The notes under the pieces are model-generated. The model was not told the origin of the DNA, did no database searches, and saw only the letters and a program-made list of their open reading frames with translations. A stretch of DNA of 64,000 bases, taken from positions 14,375,346-14,439,345 of the forward strand of contig JAGTTD010000011.1 of NCBI GenBank assembly GCA_018398585.1. Direction: 5' to 3'. Source of the DNA: Simmondsia chinensis. Taxonomy: Eukaryota > Streptophyta > Magnoliopsida > Caryophyllales > Simmondsiaceae. The position numbers and the translations under genes are program-made. Position 1 is the stretch's first letter. Each line of letters starts with the position of its first letter. Shown in pieces: positions 57,091 to 64,000 of the stretch.

Positions 57091-57822
57091 TGTTACGCTC
57101 GGGATTGAACCTCAAACCTAAACTAATATAATTTGGATAGATTGAGAGTATGGGATGAGAAAAAATATAGAGTTTAGATGCGAAAGAAGGGAAATTAGAT
57201 GAGAAGTAGAGAGAATGAGATGAGAGAAGAGTTTAATCTCAAATTGGGACTTGTATTTGATATTTTGATTGGATAATCTAAACATTACAACCCTTAGCTA
57301 CTTATAGACAATCTTAAGCAAGCAATACATTGTATCAAGACCTAATGGCTAACCGACTAAAGAACTATCTAGAATATTCTAGACATTATTGCTAACTAAC
57401 ATTTAAATCCTACTTTCGGCACCAGATTCAGCCTAACAGTACTAATGCCCCTACTGCAACACAAACATGCAGATACAAGAGCAGCTTATTACAATTCAAC
57501 GGCTATAGACAATACAATGCAACAATTGCTAACTAAAGCCAAGGCCACTAACGCAGCTTATGTAATAATACCAAGCTAAATTCAATTACTAAACTGATCA
57601 ACTATGACACAGCAGCAGCATCTCAGCAGGTCAGTAGCAGGTCACCAGCAGCATGAAGCAGCAGATCAGTACCCAGCATATTTAACAGCAAGTAACAACA
57701 GCAGTAGGAAGCAGCAGCAGATCAGTAAGCAACCCAACAGATTTTAATAGATTTAACCGCCAACTAACTTTCCCGTCCATTCTATCAATTTAAATTCAAG
57801 CCTCGGATTTTGGTTTGTAACA
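57091..57822 (-). repeat. gypsy-3 3' LTR
   Basis: 732 bp. Contains the AGATGAGA-rich block and CAGCAGCAG-rich segments near its left-to-right end. The polypurine tract (CAAGGGGAAGGGAA on the minus strand) is at 57823-57837. Confidence 0.9.
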
Positions 57823-57881
57823 TTCCCTTCCCCTTGAGAACATTCTTGTCCTCAAGAATGAAAGAGAATGATACTCGAAAA

Positions 57882-59768
57882 TCACTCATTGGAAGCATTA
57901 CCCTTCCGAAACTGAAGTTTTTTGGACTTGTACAACTTCATAGTGAGGTCGTGCAATTCCTTCCTCCGAGCTATTGTATCCACTTCATCCTCACTGCCAT
58001 GGTCCTGATCGGACCCTTCTTTTTCAGCGTCATCTTCATCACTTTCGAATTGCCCTTCAACATCAACTCCTCTTGCCATCATGAGAAGTTTAGGATCGCA
58101 CCTATGACCGGGTACATAAGGTTGATGGCATTTAAAACAGCGGTTTCGGGACACCTTCTCAATGTTTTGGGGGTCTTTATGCTCATCCCATTTCTTGTGG
58201 TCTAACCCCTTGTGAGGGTGTTGGAAGTTCTCTTCTCGATGCTTGGGCCGATCAAGAAATGTCTCCCGATGCTTGGGCCGATCGAGAATCGTTAAGTTGG
58301 AGGCCTCAATCAATTTTTCCTTCACAAAGGCTTGTGACAAGGAAGCAGGTTCAAGAGCCTTCACCAAGTTCTTGATTTTCAGCTTTAACTCGCTGATGAA
58401 GCTCGAGACATAGAAGGACTCGGGGGCTCGAGGTGCAATTGTAATCATACTGGCTCGGACATTTTAAAATTTCGTCATATAGGCCTTCACGGTAGTGACT
58501 TGCGTTAATTTGTTGGAGCTTTCCACGACATCCCCCACTTCTTCATCATCATCGCGCTCACATATCTCCGACACAAACTTGTCCCAAGTAAGAACGGGGT
58601 TGCTCTTTAACAAGCTATAGAACCGCACTTCGTGATACCCTTGGAGATAAACCGCGGCCAATTCCACCTTTTGATCATCGGGGATGGAATAGAAATGGAA
58701 ATATCGCTCGCATCTTCGTATCCATGAGTGAGGTTGCTTCCCATCAAAATTTTCAAGTTGAACTCGAGGTTGTCGGAAGCTATTGTGTCTATTTCCATTG
58801 GTAACTTCATTGCTTCGATCGTGAACAATTTCCGAGGCATTTTGTCCATATTGTTGTTGCAGAACAGATGTGGAAGGTTGAACAAGGTGGCCGGAATTCC
58901 AAAAAACAGGTCTCGTGCGTGTTGGCTCATAAAACGGATCAAAGTGTCCTGCATTCGGTTCTGTTCGGTACTGTGGCCCTGGATGCAGATCTGAAATGTC
59001 TGGCGGATGCTCCTTCGGATCTGAATTTGTGCCTAAAGATTGAATATGTTCTTGATCTAAACGTTGCTCACGCATACCAGCAGCTCCATCAACTTCAGGG
59101 ACCTGATTTTGTGGCCTGAAATGCTCGGTTTGAGCCTGATTTTGTGGCCTGTTATGCTCGGCTTGGACTTGCACTTCAGCTGCAGCTTTACGATTTTGAG
59201 GTTCCAACTCCACATATGCCCCATTTAATCGGCTTGATGGCATTAGTGGTGCAAAACGTGACGCCCCATTCTGATTTTCAACTTGGTTGTGCAACTCTTT
59301 AAGCTTCTCTTCAAAATTCTTTAATTGTTGATGCAATTGGTTTGTAAGTCTAGCTTCCGTCGTCTATTGTTGCACTTCCAACCTTTGCCATTGATGCTTC
59401 AAATGGTCATCCAACTCTTGTGCTTGTTGGTTGATCCGATCTTCAATTCTTTCCTCCATCTGTTGAGAATGTTGAGCAATTCTTGCATCATACTTTTGAT
59501 CGACTTCTTGTAGCAATTCTCTTTGCGATTGTTGCATCTTCATGAACATATCACTCATTTGTAAGCTGAATTGACTGTTTGTAGCCTCAGTCTGCTGCAT
59601 TTTCTTGATCATATCTCTCATTTGCGAGCTTAACTGACTGATTGTAACCTCACCTTGTCCTGCTTCAACATTCGAGCCAACTACCACCGCAAAGGAGACA
59701 TTAGGATCAACATGTGTAGCCTGATTACCAGCACCAACACCTGATCGTGTTGTTACTCCACCAGCCAT
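57882..59768 (-). pseudogene. gypsy-3 gag, one frame with two stops
   Basis: A single minus-strand frame from ATG at 59768 to the stop at 57882 (about 628 codons) is interrupted only by TAG at 59364-59366 and TAA at 58464-58466. It begins MAGGVTTRSGVGAG, then long Gln-rich coiled coil (SQMRDMIKKMQQ, MEERIEDRINQQAQELDDHL), capsid core 'PRVQLENFDGKQPHSWIRRC' and 'AAVYLQGYHEVRFYSLLKS', 'TTVKAYMTKF', and zinc knuckle RCFKCHQPYVPGHRCDPK. Ends 'KLYKSKKLQFRKG'. Best-preserved gag of the four; only two point changes stop it from being full length. Confidence 0.85.
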
Positions 59769-60335
59769 ACCTTGCTCTTTTTGGTGGCAAAAGCTGGCTG
59801 ATCGCCTTGACTCGCAGAGTACCAGTTCGCAGAATCGCAAATCTTCAACGATCGATTGCTTAATGAAGTTTACTCCTTCGAACACACGAATGACCACTTG
59901 CTATTGGTTCGACAATCATCACTGATTCCAAACCCTAGCTTGCAGAATTTCGTGCACAACGAATTCGACAAACCCTAATTTCAATCGAACACTGACAGTG
60001 ATGTTTTCTTGATTAATTTGGACTGAGAATCCGAAATAGGTTCGATTTCTATCTATAGTGATGATTTATACACACGAAACACAACAATCTTCAAGAACAA
60101 TATAGGATTTCAATCACCTGATGTCGCCCGTCAGAATTCGCCTCGTTGTCAGAATCGCCTCCTTGTCAGACTGTCAGAAATTGGCCTGCTGACAAAAAAT
60201 CTGAATTGAATTTGAAATCTGTACTTTGATCAGCACAATCTGATTGTTTGAAATCTGCGCAATCTGATCAACACTAATTTGATTTCTGAAATTTTTTTTT
60301 TTTTTTTATTTTGATTACACGCTCGATCGGAACCT

Positions 60336-60349
60336 GGCTCTGATACTAA
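60336..60349 (-). other. gypsy-3 primer-binding site
   Basis: Minus strand TTAGTATCAGAGCC, one mismatch from the initiator-Met primer site, beside the 5' LTR. Confidence 0.85.
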
Positions 60350-60350
60350 T

Positions 60351-61082
60351 TGTTATGCTCGGGATTGAACCTCGAAGGTAAACTAATATAATTTGGATAG
60401 ATTAAGAGTATGGGATGAGAAAGAATATAGAGTTTAGATGAGAAAGAAGGGAAATTAGATGAGAAGTAGAGAGAATGAGATGAGAGAAGAGTTTAATCTC
60501 AAATTGAGACTTGTATTTGATATTTTTATTGGATAATCTGAACATTACAACCTTTAGCTACTTATAGACAATATTAAGCAAGCAATACATTGTATCAAGA
60601 CCTAATGGCTAACCGACTAAAGAACTATCTAGAATATTCTAGACATTATTGGTAACTAACATTTAAATCCTACTTTTGGCACCAGATTCAGCCTAGCAGC
60701 ACAAATGCCCCTACTGCAGCACAAACATGCAGATACAAGAGCAGCTTATTACAATTCAACGGCTATAGACAATACAATGCAACAATTACTAACTAAAGCT
60801 AAGGCCACTGACGCAGCTTATGTAATAATACCAAGCTCAATTCAATTACTAAACTAATCAACCATGACACTGCAGCAGCATTTGAGCAGGTCAGTAGCAG
60901 GTCACCAGCAGCAGATAGCAGCAGATTAGTACCCAGCATATTTAACAGCAAGTAACAGCAGCAGTAGGAAGCAGCAGCAGATCAGTAAGCAACCCAACAG
61001 ATTTTAACAGATTTAACCGCCAACTAAATTTCCTGCCAATTCTATCAATTTAAATTCAAGCCTCGGATTTCGGTTTGTAACA
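60351..61082 (-). repeat. gypsy-3 5' LTR
   Basis: 732 bp, same length as its partner with a few percent differences by eye. Confidence 0.9.
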
Positions 61083-62453
61083 GTAAGCAGCCTTCCCCTT
61101 TAGGGTTTTAACCTGAAAATAGGCTGTTTCCCAGTGCCCCCAACCTGAGGGTGAGGACTTCCCAAGAGGTCACCCATCGTGGTACTACTCTCGCCCAAGC
61201 ACGCTTAACTTCAGAGTTCTAATGGGATCCGGTGACGGAGTGCTAGTGCCCTCTTTGGTTAAGGATGAATAACAAACTTGTACAATTTGTTACAAATTGC
61301 AAATTTGGGCCGCAAAATGGACAAATCAAATGCAAGAACTTCTTGTACACTTCAAGAACATGTTCAAGATGATGTAAGAATTGAATTTGGGATGCAAAAG
61401 GGAGAAAAAATTGAAGAAATCAACAAGTTGATTAAAAAAGCTGAACATGGTGGCAAGAAGAACAAATGAGAGCAAAGCTTATGCATTTTTTTATTTTTTG
61501 AATTTTCAACCTCAAACACTATAAATAGGAGTGTTTGGAAAGTCTTTTAGTATCAATTCATTTAGAAAAAAACTTAAAACAAAGTGGTAGAAATATAGGT
61601 AAACCACGAGGAAAGGAAAGAAGGAAGGAGAGAAGAGGTTGATTTGTAATTCTTCATTTTAAGTCCTTTTCTACCCTTTTATTATTTAAGTTCATGGATT
61701 TTGTCTTATTTTTTCTTTATATTATGTATACCTTGAACTAATTTTGTCTCTCTAAGGCTACGATGTAGCCTAAGATGTAATATATGCTCTTTTCTAATTC
61801 ATCATATTTAAACTTTGTTTATTGTGTTATTTGAGTGTTTATCATTGTTTTTCATGAATTTTGAATGCTTGATCGACAATCAAAGCCTATAATGATTCAC
61901 AATGAGTTCGAGAGGAGATTTATGATGAATACTAAAATAATAAATACCACAAATTGAGCGAATGCTAGAGACAAATTAATGCAATTTGTGTGGTCTTAAA
62001 TGAGAACCATGGATCTTCAAAATTTTTTTATTATTTAAATTCATACAAGATATTGATGAGTTCAAATGTAAAATAGCATGCTAAATTTTTCTAGAGAGAG
62101 AGTGTTTAGTAATTTAGGGTTTTCCACCATCAACATGTGATAACAACTTGAATATCGAGAACAGAAAGGCATATTGATGTGACTAGGTAAAATTGGGTAC
62201 TTAGGATCTTATTAACTCATTAAAATCATCAAAAATCAATAAACCTTTCATAAAAATTAGTAAACATTTGTGTTCTTTTTCATTTTGTTTTGTTTCATAT
62301 CAAAAAACCACAAATTTCAATCTTTCAAATAGTGCGAAAGCTACTAGTTTCGATACTCGTTCAATAAATAGTCCTCGTGGACGATACTCTACTCATTTTT
62401 ATATTACTTGATAGGACTTAGTGCACTTGCTAAGAAAACACCAAGCAGCATCC

Positions 62454-63645
62454 TACCTCTTCCATTAGTACCAGCGAGATATCCTCGCGAGACGCCCCCA
62501 AGCTCATGATTACTAGCTGCTCATGCTGACTATAATGTCCCCGAAAGAATCAAAAACCTAACCATGGCTAACTAGGGTGTTACGCACTTGAATCCCAACA
62601 ATAGAAAAGACAACGTGCCCCTTGGAGCTATTGGGCCTTCAAATAAGAGTTTCTCTCTGGCCACAAGGGACCTAAACGCCAATGCAATGATGTTACCTAT
62701 CCTTGAGACAAGGAGGCATAACCATTCTAGCCCTCCTCAGGTAGTAGAAATGGCTCCGAGACCCACTCAAGGCCTTGATGTAGAAGTGCAAGGTCAAGTC
62801 CCTACTTTTGGGAACTAGACTTTTCATCCTAGACCTCTTCATACTTATAATACTAGGGGAAAATTAACAATCAACTTCCTCAAGGTCCTGACTTGGAGAT
62901 TGATCAGGTAAGAATGAACCAACAGCTTGCTGACACTTGTGTGCTTCTAGGCATGGCATGTAACCCAGGTCCTACTGGGGCACACTTCATGGCCAATTAA
63001 GTGCGTGGTCAGTATGATCAAGGGGTTTACCCAAGGTTTCGGGGGCAACAATTGTTCCCTCACTAGATTGTGATAGGCACTCAGGGTTTTCTTGTAGATC
63101 CCCCTTAAGATCCTCAACACTTTGGAGGAAATGGTAGGTGTATAATCACATGTCTAACCTACCCCACCAAGACCAATTGGTCACCCTCATGGAGCAAATG
63201 TAAGGGCTGGGTCTCGTAAGGATCAGTAGACCCTTGTATGGTAGACCTTACCTTGACTACAGAGACAAGGATTCCTCGAGGAAACAAGATCCCTAAGTTT
63301 ACCCTCTTTTTAGGGAAAGGGACTATTTCTAACCTCGAGCATCTGGATAGATTTAATTGCCAATAGAGAGAAGCAGTAGCTAATCAATATCTTAAATTAA
63401 GGTTGTTCCCTAGCTCATTAACTAGGATCACTTTCCAATGGTATATCAACCTGCCCCCTAATCCTATTTACTATTAGGACGACATGGCCAGGCAATCCAA
63501 AGCCCTATTCCTGAGAAACGAATTAGGAACTTCCATGTCAAATTTGGCTTAAATGATATAAAAGCGTGGCGAGTCAATGGAAGACTATATTAACCTATTT
63601 AAGAGGGCCAGCTCAACTCCAAATTATGAAAGGAAGTAAGCTGAA
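62454..63645 (+). pseudogene. Tat/Ogre-like gag, continued
   Basis: Resumes from 56755. A proline-rich part is followed by the gag core at 63310-63640: 'SNLEHLDRFNCQ', stop, 'LRLFPSSLTRITFQWYINLP', 'DDMARQSKALFLRNELGTSM' and 'KRGESMEDYINLFKRA'. This matches the capsid pattern of Tat/Ogre and related plant gypsy gags (LFPSSL.G.AF.WY.NLP, GES..DY..RFK). At least four in-frame stops occur in this segment. The product would be the element capsid if intact. Confidence 0.6.
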
Positions 63646-63684
63646 GAAAGGCCTGCAGTGCTGTGCATATCAGTGGGTAGCTAG

Positions 63685-64000
63685 CTGTTTGCTATCTCCT
63701 TTGCTGAGGTGACTGACATTACCGATCCAGAAATTCAAGCCTTGGTTACTGAATTTGAGGATGTATTCGAGGTGCCTAGATCCTTACCTTCCAAGTGGAG
63801 TTTGGATCATGAAATTCCACTCAAAGAAGGTGCTGAACCCGTGAAGATAAGACCTTATAGATATCCTCATGCTCAGAAGACAGAAATTGAGAAGCAAGTG
63901 GATGAATTACTTAAGACCAATTTCATTCAAGCAAGTCATAGTCCCTTTGCTTCTCCAGTCATCCTTGTTAAGAAGAAAGATGGTACAGCTCGTATGTGTA
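63685..64000 (+). pseudogene. gypsy reverse transcriptase N-terminal part, cut by window end
   Basis: Open without stops from 63685 to the window edge (about 105 codons): 'EIQALVTEFEDVFEVPRSLP', '[20 protein letters not shown]', 'EKQVDELLKTNFIQASHSPF' and '[16 protein letters not shown]'. This corresponds to the gypsy-2 region at 17700-17430 and is in better state. It directly follows a gag of a different lineage, so it probably belongs to a separate element or a rearranged one. Activity cannot be judged, as the catalytic motifs lie outside the window. Confidence 0.8.

Larger units (their letters stand above)
57091..61082 (-). mobile_element. gypsy-3: non-autonomous gag-only LTR element
   Basis: LTRs 57091-57822 and 60351-61082, both 732 bp (TGTTACGCTC/TGTTATGCTC...TTTGTAACA). 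Target duplication GTACG (57086-57090) and GTAAG (61083-61087), one mismatch; the undamaged form matches CGTAC of the SINE CTGCGTACATCC. Minus strand: primer site, a long gag frame, then polypurine tract; no pol. LTR and gag N-terminus are related to gypsy-1 (CTCGGGATTGAACC against ATCGGGATCGATTC). Confidence 0.92.
57001..61260 (-). mobile_element. 5S-headed SINE, minus strand, split by gypsy-3
   Basis: The two parts are 61260-61083 and 57090-57001. Minus strand: 5S-like head (CCGGATCCCATTAGAACTCT, AAGTTAAGCGTGCTTGGGCG, GATGGGTGACCTCTTGGGAA), then CTGGGAAACAGCC, AAGGCTGC, [gypsy-3], GTACATCCG, GGTGGGAGCCCTTGAGGCAT and a poly-T tail. A 13-bp target duplication AAGGATGAATAAC flanks it (56988-57000 and 61261-61273), proving it moved as one unit of about 263 bp. 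The 5S part here is closer to real 5S rRNA than in the 13062 copy and keeps the internal control region. Confidence 0.82.
56756..62453 (+). mobile_element. LTR-like insertion (solo LTR?) holding a SINE and gypsy-3
   Basis: Candidate 5-bp duplication TACCT at 56751-56755 and 62454-62458. Without the nested SINE and gypsy-3 the insertion is about 1.4 kb, starts TGATAAGTC, has TATAAATAGG at 61521-61530 and near its end TAGTCCTCGTGGACGATACT and TTAGTGCACTTGC, features of gypsy LTR 3' ends. It does not end in a clean CA, so the borders may be off by a few bases. No coding region is recognised in it. Confidence 0.4.

Overview
This window looks like repeat-dense nuclear DNA of a flowering plant, most likely a eudicot. 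It is AT-rich and carries plant-type LTR retrotransposons primed by initiator-Met tRNA, a hAT transposase relic, FAR1-type and Ulp1-type Mutator-like (MULE) genes, a LINE 3' end and Au-like SINE bodies. I found no convincing host gene and no tRNA gene; almost everything is mobile DNA at different stages of decay. The species cannot be named from the sequence alone.

Layout. 1-5079: old LTR-element remains, split by a gag-only Ty3/gypsy element (gypsy-1, 653-3409). 5080-8245: a degraded hAT transposon (minus strand). 9682-14463: an array of GTGTCGACAC palindromes, a 'P-type' transposon gene (minus), a SINE with a 5S rRNA-like head and a LINE 3' fragment. 14464-20202: a full-length but broken gypsy element (gypsy-2) with perfect GGTGC target duplication. 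20203-27300 and 28300-39675: two related elements (copies A and B) whose plus-strand gene reads HMG-box, plant Ulp1-MULE domain, repeat-encoded coiled coil, C48/Ulp1 peptidase. Copy B is split by a non-autonomous gypsy element (gypsy-4, 31241-36341, TSD TAAAT). 39681-48615: P-type gene copies with palindrome arrays, minisatellites and a long foldback. 48880-52466: a palindrome-flanked FAR1/Jittery-type MULE transposase pseudogene. 54590-64000: a copia scrap, a Tat/Ogre-like element whose gag is split by an LTR-like insertion that itself contains a 5S-headed SINE, which in turn contains gypsy-3; then the start of another gypsy reverse transcriptase cut by the window end.

How the parts relate. 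The unusual unifying signal is the 10-bp palindrome GTGTCGACAC (about 30 exact copies by hand count, many more diverged). It occurs in arrays beside three otherwise different gene types (HMG-box/Ulp1, P-type and FAR1-MULE), suggesting that one transposition or expression system marks all three. In three P-type copies the palindrome lies just upstream of a TATA box. The four gypsy elements share a purine-rich AGAGATGAGA-like LTR segment and matching primer sites. Gypsy-2 encodes pol, while gypsy-1 and gypsy-3 keep only gag-like frames and gypsy-4 an unrecognised frame, consistent with one autonomous family and its dependants.
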